Below are positions 46,782-55,920 of a DNA stretch of 64,000 nt, in pieces. Origin of the DNA: Oscillatoria sp. CS-180 (lineage in GTDB: Bacteria; Cyanobacteriota; Cyanobacteriia; Phormidesmidales; Phormidesmidaceae). Made by a program: the position numbers and the translations under genes. The stretch spans positions 62,001 through 126,000 of the forward strand of contig NZ_JAQMUB010000083.1 in the NCBI RefSeq assembly GCF_028330965.1. Direction: 5' to 3'. The notes beneath the pieces are model-generated. The model did not search any database and was not told the DNA's origin. It worked only from the letters and a program-made list of their open reading frames with translations. The stretch's first letter is position 1. Each line of letters starts with the position of its first letter.

Positions 46782-47774
46782 TCAACGATGGATACTGCCG
46801 TCTGGCATAGTGGTGCCTTTGAGAATCGTGTCGACGAATGTGGCGCTGCTCAGCTCTGCTCGGGTTAAAACGGCATCTGTGAGGTCAGTTTCAGTCAAGT
46901 TAGCCCGACCTAAATAGGCTTCGATTAAAGTAGCGGCTTTGAGATTGGCTCGGGTCAGTTCTGCTCGGCTGAGATCTGACAAGTTCAGGTTGGCCCGGGT
47001 CAGAACCGTATCCTGCATGGACGTATGAGATAACACGGCACCCGAAAGACGAATATCGTGCATATTCGCCTTATCGAGATTGGCACCGGATAAATCAACT
47101 CGGTTAGCCAGCGCGCTAGTGAGGTCGGTTTGTTGCAAGTTGGTTTCAGACATCAGTGCGTCGCTCAAGTTGGCATTTTTGAGGCAAGCACTGTCTAAAT
47201 TGGCGCCATGCAAATCAGCACCTTGGAAGCTCACGTTTGCTAGGTTTGCAGCACTGAGGTCGACATAGGCTAGGTTCGCGCCGCGTAGATTAGCGCCTTC
47301 CAAATCCGCTTCTCGCAAATTGGCTCCTCGCAAATTGGCCACATATTTGCGGTCTTCCTGCCGTAGATTGGCTCCTCGCAGACATGCTCCCGCTAAGTTG
47401 GCTCCGCTGAGGTCGGCATTTCTCAAATCCGCTTCTAATAAATTGGCGTCCATCAGGTCTGCCAACGTCAAATTAGCACTCCTCAAATCTGTTCCTTGCA
47501 AACTAGCGCCGTGAAGATTGGCGTCACTAAGGTTTGCTTTGGTTAAATTAGCCTGATTTAGATTGGCCCCTGCCAGCTGTGCCTTAGAGAGATTTGACTG
47601 TTGAAAATTAACCCGGGTTAGATAAGCGAGTGTCAAATCGGCATTCTCCATATCTGCAAACTGCAAATTGATGCCGATTAGATCTGATTTAGAAAGATCA
47701 ATACCAATAAGAACAGCACCTTTGAAGTTGGTTTCACCAGAAGCATAGCGGTTCAGAAGATCTTGAGGATTCAT
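46782..47774 (-). CDS. pentapeptide-repeat protein
   Basis: 330 residues from ATG 47774, which opens MNPQDLLNRYASGETNFKG. From about residue 20 to the end it is nearly pure A(D/N)LxX repeats, interrupted by a short KYVANL-type insert after QEDR near residue 145. Such chains form a right-handed square beta helix. Pentapeptide proteins in cyanobacteria have many roles and no function follows from sequence. It is 83 bp downstream of an adenylate cyclase gene and likely in its transcript. Confidence 0.93.
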   Translation of the reverse strand: MNPQDLLNRYASGETNFKGAVLIGIDLSKSDLIGINLQFADMENADLTLAYLTRVNFQQSNLSKAQLAGANLNQANLTKANLSDANLHGASLQGTDLRSANLTLADLMDANLLEADLRNADLSGANLAGACLRGANLRQEDRKYVANLRGANLREADLEGANLRGANLAYVDLSAANLANVSFQGADLHGANLDSACLKNANLSDALMSETNLQQTDLTSALANRVDLSGANLDKANMHDIRLSGAVLSHTSMQDTVLTRANLNLSDLSRAELTRANLKAATLIEAYLGRANLTETDLTDAVLTRAELSSATFVDTILKGTTMPDGSIHR

Positions 47775-47857
47775 GGGGGTGGGGCCAATAGAGCCGCAAT
47801 GGGCTAAGGCGAGGAGCAAAGGAACTGATTGCTAATTGGAAAGGAATAAGCAGTCAC

Positions 47858-49594
47858 CTAAGGATAAAACGGTTTCATCGCTTGCAAGATAGCACCTGCT
47901 GTTTGAATATTTTCACCAACATTATCGACGCAATGACACATAATTGTCAGCTTACTCTCTAGGTCTGCAAAGGTTTTGCAATATTGGAAAGTGTCTTGAA
48001 CGAGGTCATCTAATGATTTTGATTTGAGTGTGATCCAGTCCTGTGGGGTAGAAGCGAAAGGGCTACGTACGGTCGAAAGCAGAAGAATCTTAGCCCGCAG
48101 CGGATTGGTGTAGCGCATAATTTCCAACCGCAAGTCGAATAGATTGGCGCGATCGCGGGACTTGGTGGGTGCCGAAGCGGTATCGCTATTGCCGTCAGCC
48201 GGACGCTGATCGTCAGTTTGAGCATCCGTATTTTCCAAAGAAAGCTCTACCTGTTCCCACCGAGTCAGTGAGGTAGGATTCTCTTCGCTAAATGAGGTTT
48301 CATCTCCCATCATCATTGTTTGGCTGCCGTCAGAAACATCCAACGACGTTTCTTCTTGTGGTTTATCCGAAAAGCCGATGGAGGTGCCATAGAGGGGATG
48401 AAACGCCTCTGAGATCATTAAAGCCAGCTGGGTGTAGCGATTTTGCCGATTCAAACGCTTGACAATGCGTTCCAAATGGTAAGTCAGGTCAGCTTCAGTA
48501 GGGGCGATCTGATGCACATCAGCGACTAGATCATCTAATGTGTGGAGTGACAGCGTGGCGGGATCGTTTTCCCATACTGTGTGGACCAACGCATATAAAA
48601 GTTTCTTGATCCGTAGGCGATCAGCATGTCGCGAAAGATTGTGAGCGACTTCTCGATAATATTCACGCATTTGAGCCGTCGATGTTTTTTCAGAATCGCT
48701 GGCAGCGTCCTCTGCCTCGTAGTAGACAGGTTCCAGTGCAACCAGGATGGTATCGGTCACCGCTAGGTACACTTCTTTATGGTTCAACCGAGAAGCCATT
48801 GCCTGCAAGGCTTTCTCTAGAGAAATCAGCGTATGGTGTCGCTGGTGTAGCTTTTCGAGGAGAGACAGCAGTTCAAACTGAGCTAGAACTTTGGGATCGT
48901 TTTCCCATACACCCTGATAGGTACCGAAAATCAGCTTTTTAATGCGACGGATTTGAGAATCTTGTTCTAAAGCTTGAGTGGCGATCGCGAGTGGTGACTG
49001 AGGAATGCCCCCGGCCTGAGCCGATGATTCAGAGACAACCATCGTGGCAGATTGCCCAAAGGGCGGAATTTGAAAGGCTGTGACACGCTCTTGAATGTTT
49101 TTTAACTTCAACGGCCCTAAAGGAGTCACATTAATGTCGACGCGAGCTTTCACAACGTCGTACACCGTCTGAGAAATGCAGATACCGCCTGGTGCAGATT
49201 TCGTTTGTAGCCGTGCTGCAATGTTGACACCATTGCCTAGAACGTCTTCATGACTGAAGAGGACATCGCCTAGATGAATACCGATGCGATGTTGAAGGTA
49301 TTCTTCTAACGGTAGCCCTTCAGCAAGTTTTGCTAATTGCTTTTGGATCTCTTTGCTACACAAAACAGCTTGTACAGCACTGTAGAAAGACATCAGGAGA
49401 CCGTCACCAGTGGACTTTAAGACCTGTCCCCCATAGCGAGCACACAACTCACTAATTAAGTTGAGATCTCTCTGGATGAGTGCAAGCGTGCCTTCCTCAT
49501 CAACTGACATACGAGCGCTGAAGCTAACTGCATCGGTTAATACGATGGCAGCCAAGGCTCTTTCAGTAGCGGATTGGGCACTGCTTAACTTCAT
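47858..49594 (-). CDS. class III adenylate cyclase with three C-terminal repeats
   Basis: 578 residues. The N-terminal ~175 residues are a complete homodimer-type cyclase: metal Asp21 (VLTDAVSFS) and Asp64 (STGDGLL), adenine-specifying Lys60 and Asp117, transition-state Asn124 and Arg128 (GNGVNIAAR). So it should make cAMP. The rest carries three ~76-residue repeats (216-291, 327-402, 499-577) with the theme RIKKL(I/L)...VWENDP...LxxL...RLNx...L..Y; a Ser/Asp/Thr-rich linker sits between the second and third. I do not recognise the repeat; it may be a helical sensor or docking module. No TM. The pentapeptide gene follows. Confidence 0.88.
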   Translation of the reverse strand: MKLSSAQSATERALAAIVLTDAVSFSARMSVDEEGTLALIQRDLNLISELCARYGGQVLKSTGDGLLMSFYSAVQAVLCSKEIQKQLAKLAEGLPLEEYLQHRIGIHLGDVLFSHEDVLGNGVNIAARLQTKSAPGGICISQTVYDVVKARVDINVTPLGPLKLKNIQERVTAFQIPPFGQSATMVVSESSAQAGGIPQSPLAIATQALEQDSQIRRIKKLIFGTYQGVWENDPKVLAQFELLSLLEKLHQRHHTLISLEKALQAMASRLNHKEVYLAVTDTILVALEPVYYEAEDAASDSEKTSTAQMREYYREVAHNLSRHADRLRIKKLLYALVHTVWENDPATLSLHTLDDLVADVHQIAPTEADLTYHLERIVKRLNRQNRYTQLALMISEAFHPLYGTSIGFSDKPQEETSLDVSDGSQTMMMGDETSFSEENPTSLTRWEQVELSLENTDAQTDDQRPADGNSDTASAPTKSRDRANLFDLRLEIMRYTNPLRAKILLLSTVRSPFASTPQDWITLKSKSLDDLVQDTFQYCKTFADLESKLTIMCHCVDNVGENIQTAGAILQAMKPFYP

Positions 49595-50094
49595 ATTATT
49601 CAGACGCTGACGACAAGAAACTCAGGACGTCGCTTTTATCTTGCCCGATTTGGACATCAACACAGCAAGCAATTTTACGGAAGTCCATAAGGGTGTAGAC
49701 GTGTACATTTCCAAGAATCACCACGGAGGATCGCTGAACTTCTTGAAAGTCTGATACGTCTACCCTTTTTCTTAAAGATTGTCTATGGAAAACGGCTGAT
49801 TAAAACAGCCTATATTGAGCTACCAATAAGCCCTGTCTCCACCAAACTATGGACTGAGATATTCGATGTGTCAATGCAGATCTATCCAAGGACTGCTGAC
49901 TACATCCGGTAAGATGCGATGGTTCTAAAAAGATAGTATGCGTTTCCTGGCTACGGCAAGCAGAAAACGGCCACTTTATTTTGATGGTTTTGATTACTAT
50001 ACGGAGATGCGTGAGGGATATGGACTTAGGGGTGGAAAAAAGTGATCAAAATCACGCATTTTTGTGATTCCCAATGTTTATTGGGCAACTATGC
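49595..50094. other. cyclase upstream region with inverted repeats
   Basis: 500 bp. It holds an imperfect inverted repeat, AAGGGTGTAGACGT at 49689-49702 and ACGTCTACCCTT at 49756-49767, about 95 bp before the cyclase start, and a small hairpin AATCAC/GTGATT at 50050-50069. No gene-like frame. These may be regulatory sites, but that is a guess. Confidence 0.4.
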
Positions 50095-50123
50095 AAAAGG
50101 CCCGGCGATCTGCCGAGCCTTTT
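50095..50123 (-). terminator. lipoprotein-gene terminator hairpin
   Basis: A 12-bp stem with one wobble pair, AAAAGGCCCGGC / GCCGAGCCTTTT around GATCT; read on the minus strand the stem ends in TTTT. It lies 86 bp past the stop of the lipoprotein gene. Confidence 0.8.
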
Positions 50124-50208
50124 GCTGCACCCTAAAATCTAAATATAGATCTGATTAGTGCTCCTTAAATCAAGTAATGGATGACGGAAGCTGTATCGAA
50201 ATTCAGCT

Positions 50209-51033
50209 TTATAGAGCAGAGGGATAAATTTCATCCGCAACAAATACTGGCCGGCTTTCATACTCTGCTTCGACTTCCTGCTGCAGTTCAATATCCCACG
50301 TTAACTCATAGTCTCTGTCAAATTCTGCATAGACAAAGGGACGGAGAGTACCCGTGACAACAACTTCTTCGCCTTGAGGATAAGCGATCGCAGTGTCGGG
50401 GCTGACAACGAGCAAATCTTCTTCCCCAAAGAGAACCTCTTCATCCAAAGTGATGACGTTGTCAGACATCACAAGATCGACTTCTCCTTCAACAGCAATT
50501 CGCTTACCATAGTAGTCCTCAGGGCGCTCATTAATGTCGTCGGGATCAGGTGCTAGTGCTAGAGATTGAGCGATGATAACAGGCTGTTCTTCATAATCGC
50601 CAAAGAGGTCTGGCTCTAGTTCTAGATCATACTCCTGCTCTACATCAGCTAGAACAAATTCTCTGACTTCACCCGTTACTTGAACGTCTGTACCCTCGCC
50701 TTCAACCAACGTCAAACCTTCGCCTGATGCATTGATGACTAGAATCCTTTCACCACCAAACAGCTGATCTTCATCTAGCAAGAAAGCGTATTCGCCAACT
50801 AGTTCCTCAGCTTCTTCGCGAACGGTAACGGTTTGACCAATATAGTCCTCTACGCTACCCGTGACTTCTTCAGCCGTCACATTGTTTTCTTCTGCAGCTT
50901 CAATAGGGTCTTCAGCGACTTCGGTGGAGTTGCTGCAGGCTGGCAAGACGACAGACGCCGTCAGCAGCGCGACTGCTCCAGTTAACTTAAACGCTTTTGA
51001 CAAAAAACCTCTGTTACTCTTGTCAATACTCAT
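50209..51033 (-). CDS. lipoprotein with two internally duplicated domains
   Basis: 274 residues. The lipobox is LPAC with Cys33, so the protein is lipid-anchored and extracytoplasmic. Two halves (about 57-160 and 165-272) align to each other: VEDYIGQTVTV/PEDYYGKRIAV, FLLDEDQLFGGERILVI/ITLDEEVLFGEEDLLVV, VQVTGEVREFVLADVEQEYDLELE/VVVTGTLRPFVYAEFDRDYELTWD, EEQPVIIAQSL/ESRPVFVADEI. Each looks like an OB-fold-type beta barrel. It is very acidic. No named family is recognised. It is followed by a terminator. Confidence 0.78.
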   Translation of the reverse strand: MSIDKSNRGFLSKAFKLTGAVALLTASVVLPACSNSTEVAEDPIEAAEENNVTAEEVTGSVEDYIGQTVTVREEAEELVGEYAFLLDEDQLFGGERILVINASGEGLTLVEGEGTDVQVTGEVREFVLADVEQEYDLELEPDLFGDYEEQPVIIAQSLALAPDPDDINERPEDYYGKRIAVEGEVDLVMSDNVITLDEEVLFGEEDLLVVSPDTAIAYPQGEEVVVTGTLRPFVYAEFDRDYELTWDIELQQEVEAEYESRPVFVADEIYPSAL

Positions 51034-51143
51034 CTAAAACTCCTAATTACTTCATTAAAGTCACAGCCCAAATAGATTTCTCATCCCTGACTAAGCACTA
51101 GAACAGCCTTGCTCTTTGGTTAGAGGTGTGATTGCTGACTTGT

Positions 51144-51191
51144 GCTATGGGCTATTTCCTCCCATGACCCACGTCTACGCCATGGAAAGCT
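51144..51191 (+). repeat. possible diverged fragment of the 104-bp element
   Basis: GCTATGGGCTA at the start and TACGCC...ATGG-AAAGCT at the end match the second half of the element, but gaps are needed between. It lies between the lipoprotein and DUF1206 genes. Confidence 0.3.
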
Positions 51192-51266
51192 CAACTTTAT
51201 TCCCACCAATTTTACTGAGAGCAGAGAGCCTGTAGCCTCTGCCAGACACAGGATTCAGCTTTCTAT

Positions 51267-52181
51267 TTACCTATCCGAAAGACGTATTTTGGCCGCTTTC
51301 TTAGTGTTTTTAGAATGATGCTGAGGGAATTTTCGATAGAACGCGGATATCACCATGTAGGTAGCGTAGGCGATAAATCCAAGGGCGATCGCACTGAGCC
51401 AGAGTGCTCCAAATCTTTGTTCGCCTAATTGAGCAAGGGTTTCTCCCAAGCCTCCAGCAAGATTATTCTCGATATGAAAGGCCGCTAGAACCAGGTAAGA
51501 GCCAACCAGAATAAACCCTACACCTCGGGCCGTGAACCCTATTTTGCCAAGCAGCACTGTCCATTGTTTAACCGTACGATGGAATTCTGTTTGAAAGCGG
51601 CTGATAAAACTGCCTGAAAATGCGCCATAAATATAGGCGCAGCCAATGCCAATAACGAATAAACCCGCTATCAAAACTACCCACGGACCAATGGGCCAGT
51701 CAAACAGCACTGCGGTCGCGTCCTCTACCGTGTCATCAAAATCGATAGCTAATCCAATGGCAACTTGACCTGCGGTATAAGCCACACCTAGATACGTTAA
51801 ACCACTGCACAAATATCCCAACCGCTGCACAAGACTGTGAAGACTAAGGCTGTCGTCATGACTAGGATCTAACACAGCTTGAACGATTCTCCATAGGACA
51901 TACCCTAATAGTCCAAAGGCTAGAAACGTAAGGATAAAACTGCCTGCAAAACGGTCATCTAAAATGTCCATGACTGCCTTACTGCCGCCTATTTCACGGG
52001 CAGCATTCCCTAAGCTGCGAAGAGTTAGCAAGCCGATGAGGCCATAGAGTGCTCCTTTAGCGGCATGGCCTATCCGCATCCAAAGTCGCCCAAATCGACT
52101 CCGTAGCGCTAAGTGAAGCCCATTCCGAAAAAGGATTAACACCTGCTGGATTCGACGAAGTGGCCATTTGCTGCGACGCAT
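51267..52181 (-). CDS. DUF1206 family membrane protein
   Basis: 304 residues with three repeats of a two-helix unit, each beginning xGxxAKGxxYxxIGxL-like (GHAAKGALYGLIGLLTL; LGYLCSGLTYLGVAYTAG; GFTARGVGFILVGSYLVLAAF), the pattern of DUF1206. About six transmembrane helices. Function unknown. It is a single gene; a copy of the 104-bp element lies upstream. Confidence 0.87.
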   Translation of the reverse strand: MRRSKWPLRRIQQVLILFRNGLHLALRSRFGRLWMRIGHAAKGALYGLIGLLTLRSLGNAAREIGGSKAVMDILDDRFAGSFILTFLAFGLLGYVLWRIVQAVLDPSHDDSLSLHSLVQRLGYLCSGLTYLGVAYTAGQVAIGLAIDFDDTVEDATAVLFDWPIGPWVVLIAGLFVIGIGCAYIYGAFSGSFISRFQTEFHRTVKQWTVLLGKIGFTARGVGFILVGSYLVLAAFHIENNLAGGLGETLAQLGEQRFGALWLSAIALGFIAYATYMVISAFYRKFPQHHSKNTKKAAKIRLSDR

Positions 52182-52388
52182 AAAATTAGGTCAGCTTAGG
52201 GTTAGTCAGCATTTCAATAACTGACCTTTTTGAAATGACTACTCGCACCACTGGACAGACCACTGCTGTCTGTTCAAGAAAAGTAAGGATGCGATCGCCA
52301 CAAACGTAATGGCAGTCGTTATCGTCTCAATATTCTACGACCCCGGTAAAAAAGACATCTGCCCTAATGGGTAGCGACTGGGTGATAT
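52182..52388. other. upstream region of the DUF1206 gene
   Basis: The 425-bp gap between the DUF1206 gene and the next gene (52182-52606) holds one full 104-bp element in its second half; the remainder shows nothing. Confidence 0.4.
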
Positions 52389-52492
52389 TATCGCTTTGGC
52401 CATCTAGGCTTGTGCACGCAACAGCGTTTAGGTGTTCAGCTCATAGCCCAATGGCTCACCGTCTTGTCCTAACAGAGCTGGCAACGGCTATA
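52389..52492 (-). repeat. 104-bp dispersed MITE-like element, copy 3
   Basis: Full copy, same sense as copy 2, ungapped against copies 1 and 2. Ends TATCGCTTTGGCCA and TATAGCCGTTGCCA (inverted). Best preserved parts are GTTAGGACAAGACGG and GCCTAGATGGCCAAAGC. Confidence 0.9.
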
Positions 52493-52606
52493 AAAAACAG
52501 TGGCTTTGCACAGAATAAATATTCTTGGAGAGACTAGCAGTGACCGAGAGACACTTGCGATTGTATCCCTCGGATCAAAAAGTCAACTTGGCTTAGACGC
52601 TCAACT

Positions 52607-53095
52607 CTAGTCAAGATAAACAGAGCCAGATTCGCTGACGACGATACTTCCCATTTGAGTCAAAATTGAGTCAGCAGGCAAGAACTCAACAGTCACCATA
52701 TCTTGATTAGATTGAGCAGAAACGACAGCTGCTCGTGTCAAGCCACCATCTAGTTGTCTGAAGCCAACTTGAGCGGGTAAATCCAGTCCCATCAGGCTAA
52801 ATTCTTCTTCAGGTTGAAGCGCTACATATCGGCCTGTGTTTGGGATCATGAACGACACAACTGAGGGTGTTCCATTCACCAAGGTCATATCGACTGCTCC
52901 CCTAATCGGGCTGACAAACGCATCAGGCGTTTTACGAACTTCAACCGCTGGAAACTGTGCCAATATCTCAGGTGACGCCTCTTGCCTCGAATTAACAATG
53001 TCCTGAGCTTTTACAGGCACATTGACTGCAAGAGAGGCTGTAGTCGCAAGTGCGCTAGTCAACACAGTCAACATCGCTTTCTGACTGATTATCAT
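52607..53095 (-). CDS. secreted protein of unknown function
   Basis: 162 residues with a signal peptide (KAMLTVLTSALATTASLAVNVPVKAQ). The mature part seems beta-rich: VDMTLVNGTPSVVSFMIPNT, ALQPEEEFSLMGLDLPAQVGF, SVYLD at the end. Resembles exported cyanobacterial hypothetical proteins; no motif for a function. Two start ATGs are possible (residues 1 and 8). Confidence 0.7.
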   Translation of the reverse strand: MIISQKAMLTVLTSALATTASLAVNVPVKAQDIVNSRQEASPEILAQFPAVEVRKTPDAFVSPIRGAVDMTLVNGTPSVVSFMIPNTGRYVALQPEEEFSLMGLDLPAQVGFRQLDGGLTRAAVVSAQSNQDMVTVEFLPADSILTQMGSIVVSESGSVYLD

Positions 53096-53227
53096 AAGTC
53101 TTCCTCCGTGTTTCTAAGTTAAAAACAGAAGGCTATAAAGTCTTTATTGTTTAATCTACTAACTTAAGGCCAGTGGCTTACGCTTATGACCTATTGACTG
53201 CTTAAAACTAAGCCCTCAACCGCTATC

Positions 53228-53322
53228 AGGACTTACACAAGTGAGCTTTAAACTTGAGGACCGACGCAAGACAAGCGTTATTCACTTCACTACTTCACTG
53301 ACACACGTTCTGCATGAGTCCT
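53228..53322. mobile_element. possible 95-bp MITE remnant with AGGACT ends
   Basis: Starts AGGACTTACACAA and ends TGCATGAGTCCT, so the tips AGGACT/AGTCCT are inverted. AGGACTTACGCA-like ends are frequent on cyanobacterial insertion sequences and their MITEs. No ORF inside. The match beyond the tip is weak. Confidence 0.4.
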
Positions 53323-53442
53323 AACTACTCAAGACTTCTATAACCTTCTGATTACAGATTTGCGTGAATTTCCTGAGATATCATCTTTCAAACATCAGAC
53401 ATGACGACCCTTCAGAAGGGGGAAAAGGTGATGGTAGTGAGG

Positions 53443-53492
53443 TATAACCATTGCGAATTTCGTTAGGCCAAGATGGCTCACCATCTGGTTTA
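53443..53492 (+). repeat. 50-bp fragment of the 104-bp element at the chlD 3' end
   Basis: Matches positions 1-50 of the 104-bp element without gaps (TATAACC at the start, CGTTAGGCCAAGATGG, CCATCTGG). Homology runs up to the chlD stop codon (53490-53492), where it ends. Confidence 0.7.
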
Positions 53493-55526
53493 ACTTTTGA
53501 TATCTGCAATGGCACTTCGAGCCATTGAGGCGATCGCCTGGTCGGTCGCTTTCGGTAACTGGTAATATTTGCCTCCAGCATTTTTAGCCAGCTCCTTACC
53601 AAATCCTGTCGAAACGAACTTGCGCTCGGTATCAATCACTAGCAGCTGAAATCCGGTGGCCCGAATGCGACCAGCAATCTCCAAGAGTTCCTGCTTGATA
53701 TCAGGTTTCTCTTCGGCGTCGATTGTCTCACCTAACGATCGAGCTAAGGGAATATTGCCTCGTCCATCAGTGATAGCAACAATCACGACGTTGCCAATAT
53801 CGCCCGACTGTTGAGCATTGGCACCAATGCGAACCGCTTGAGTAAGACCGTGAGCGAGCGGTGATCCCCCGCCGCAGGGCATGCGCTCTAATCGCCGACG
53901 GGCCATCGCGATCGAGCGAGTCGGAGGAAGCAGCACTTCAGCTTGCTCACCTCGAAAGGGGATGAGGGCTACTTCGTCACGATTCTGGTAGGCATCGGTT
54001 AACAGCTGCATGACCGCACCCTTGGCAGATTGCATCCGATTCAGAGCCATGGATCCCGATGCATCGACCACGAAAACAATGAGCGATCCGGCACGGCGGG
54101 CTAATTTCTTGGCGCGGATGTCGCTTTGCTCAACAACAACTTTGCGATGAGGTTCCTTGGCTCTCCGGGCTTTTTGATAAGGAGCGGCTGCTCGCAGTGT
54201 GGCATCTACTGCAATTCGGCGCACAGGGCCTTTCGGCAACATGGGTTTGATGTATCGGCCTCTATCCTCCGAGATCACCAAACTCTGACTCCCCGATTTA
54301 CCCTGCTGAGTCATGCTTTGGGCGAATAACAGCAGCGATGGATCTAGCACAATACCTTCGGGGTCAAAAACGAATTCCTCGGGCAGACTTGGTGGGGGTT
54401 CGTCAGTCTGCTCATCGTCGTTATCGTCGTCGTTATCATCCTGATCCGTGTCATCTTCGCCTTCATCTGACTGATCTTCCTCATTGTTTTGAGGGGGTGG
54501 CGGTGGTGGTGGCTGTTCGTCTTCAGGAGGAGGCATCTGAACGGCTCGGGGTAGAATCACAAGCTCGACAGCAATTCGCAGATCTTCGGCGGTAACGGTA
54601 GCTCGTCCCTCTAAAGCGGCATGCGCCTTGGCGACTCGGACTGCAAATAATTCGGCTCGATGCCCTTGTACGCCTCCTCTTAAAGCTTCGGTGACTAAAT
54701 ACGCGATCTGTTCGCGTGTGATATTCACTTCTTTCAGCCACTCACGGGCCAGAATAATCTGAGTCTTGAGGGCATCAATTTCTTCGGCGTAGTCTGCAAT
54801 GAAGGTCTCGGGATCGCTTGCAAAACTTGCAGTTTGGTCAACGACTGCAACTCTGTTTTCCAAGGTGAGGGGTTGATCGGCAGAAAGCGCGATCGCAATT
54901 CGATCAAGTAAGTGATCCCGTAGAGGGCCTTCTTCTGGGTTATAAGTGGCAATTAATAAGGGAGCGCATGGATGTTGAAAGCTAATGCCTTCCCGCTCAA
55001 TCTGGTTCTGCTGCTCTGTCAAAGCCGACAATAAAAGGTTTCCGGTTTGATCATCTAATAGATTAATTTCGTCAATATATAAAACGCCTCGGTTGGCGTT
55101 TGCGAGCAAGCCTGGTTGAAAAACGGTTTCCCCGGCCTGAATGGATTTTGCAACGTCCACCGACCCTAGTAAACGGTCCTCAGTTACACCTAGCGGAATC
55201 TGCACAAACGGCGCGGGAATCACTTGTGTAGGGAGTGATGTTGCTTCCAATCCCCCTAAGCGTTCGAGTGTTGCATCGTCCCAAGAACAAGGATTGTCCG
55301 GATCAGCATTGCAGCAAGATCCTTCAATCACTTCAATGGGAGGCAAGAGTTGATGGATGGCGCGTGCCATAACAGACTTAGCCGTGCCGCGTCGTCCTGC
55401 AATCACGACACCGCCTAATCCGGGGTCCACCGCTGCAAGCAGAAGCGCCAGTTTAATGGCCTCTTGATCGACTACAGCAGTTAATGGATATACGGTTGGT
55501 ATGTCTAGGCGGTCTACCGTCAGCAT
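53490..55526 (-). CDS. chlD: magnesium-protoporphyrin chelatase subunit D
   Basis: With ChlI and ChlH inserts Mg into protoporphyrin IX in chlorophyll synthesis. 678 residues in three parts: an AAA+ domain with the altered Walker A GRRGTAKS (44-51), an acidic and proline-rich linker (about 335-385), and a C-terminal von Willebrand A domain with MIDAS DASGSMA near 485. The AAA+ site is the non-hydrolysing kind usual for ChlD. Its stop coincides with a repeat fragment. chlI and chlH are elsewhere. Confidence 0.96.
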   Translation of the reverse strand: MLTVDRLDIPTVYPLTAVVDQEAIKLALLLAAVDPGLGGVVIAGRRGTAKSVMARAIHQLLPPIEVIEGSCCNADPDNPCSWDDATLERLGGLEATSLPTQVIPAPFVQIPLGVTEDRLLGSVDVAKSIQAGETVFQPGLLANANRGVLYIDEINLLDDQTGNLLLSALTEQQNQIEREGISFQHPCAPLLIATYNPEEGPLRDHLLDRIAIALSADQPLTLENRVAVVDQTASFASDPETFIADYAEEIDALKTQIILAREWLKEVNITREQIAYLVTEALRGGVQGHRAELFAVRVAKAHAALEGRATVTAEDLRIAVELVILPRAVQMPPPEDEQPPPPPPPQNNEEDQSDEGEDDTDQDDNDDDNDDEQTDEPPPSLPEEFVFDPEGIVLDPSLLLFAQSMTQQGKSGSQSLVISEDRGRYIKPMLPKGPVRRIAVDATLRAAAPYQKARRAKEPHRKVVVEQSDIRAKKLARRAGSLIVFVVDASGSMALNRMQSAKGAVMQLLTDAYQNRDEVALIPFRGEQAEVLLPPTRSIAMARRRLERMPCGGGSPLAHGLTQAVRIGANAQQSGDIGNVVIVAITDGRGNIPLARSLGETIDAEEKPDIKQELLEIAGRIRATGFQLLVIDTERKFVSTGFGKELAKNAGGKYYQLPKATDQAIASMARSAIADIKS

Positions 55527-55920
55527 CTACCCTTCCTTTTGGCACGATTGCGATTCGCTGAACTATCTTCGTCTGTGTACTGATCAGAACCCAGGCAAAG
55601 AAGCGATCGCGCTCTTGAGTTATTCCCCAGTCTGGTTTTCCCGACTATGGCGCTTTTCAGATTAGCAGGAATGTAGGGCCTATAGGCACGCTCAAGGAGG
55701 TTATTTAAGACTAGCTACACCATCATTCTTTTAAGTCACCTGAATAATTAGCTAAGTCGCCTGGGGTAAGTAAACCGAGGTGGAAATGAACAGAACCCTT
55801 GTTCTGAGTTATGCTTACCTCGAATCAATCATCTGTACCTACTTAGACTCAATGGTCGTTGGAGCAGGCCATCTATTGTTTCAATGGGTGACCATCTTAG
55901 AAAATGTCAACCAGCAAGAA
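55527..55920. other. chlD upstream region, nothing recognised
   Basis: About 390 bp. The open frame 55780-56136 runs into the ComFB gene on the other strand and is a shadow. No hairpin or repeat seen. Confidence 0.5.

Noticed and set aside
46782-47774. Idea that the pentapeptide protein is a Qnr-type gyrase protector
   Set aside because: No Qnr-specific loops are seen and pentapeptide repeats alone do not tell function.
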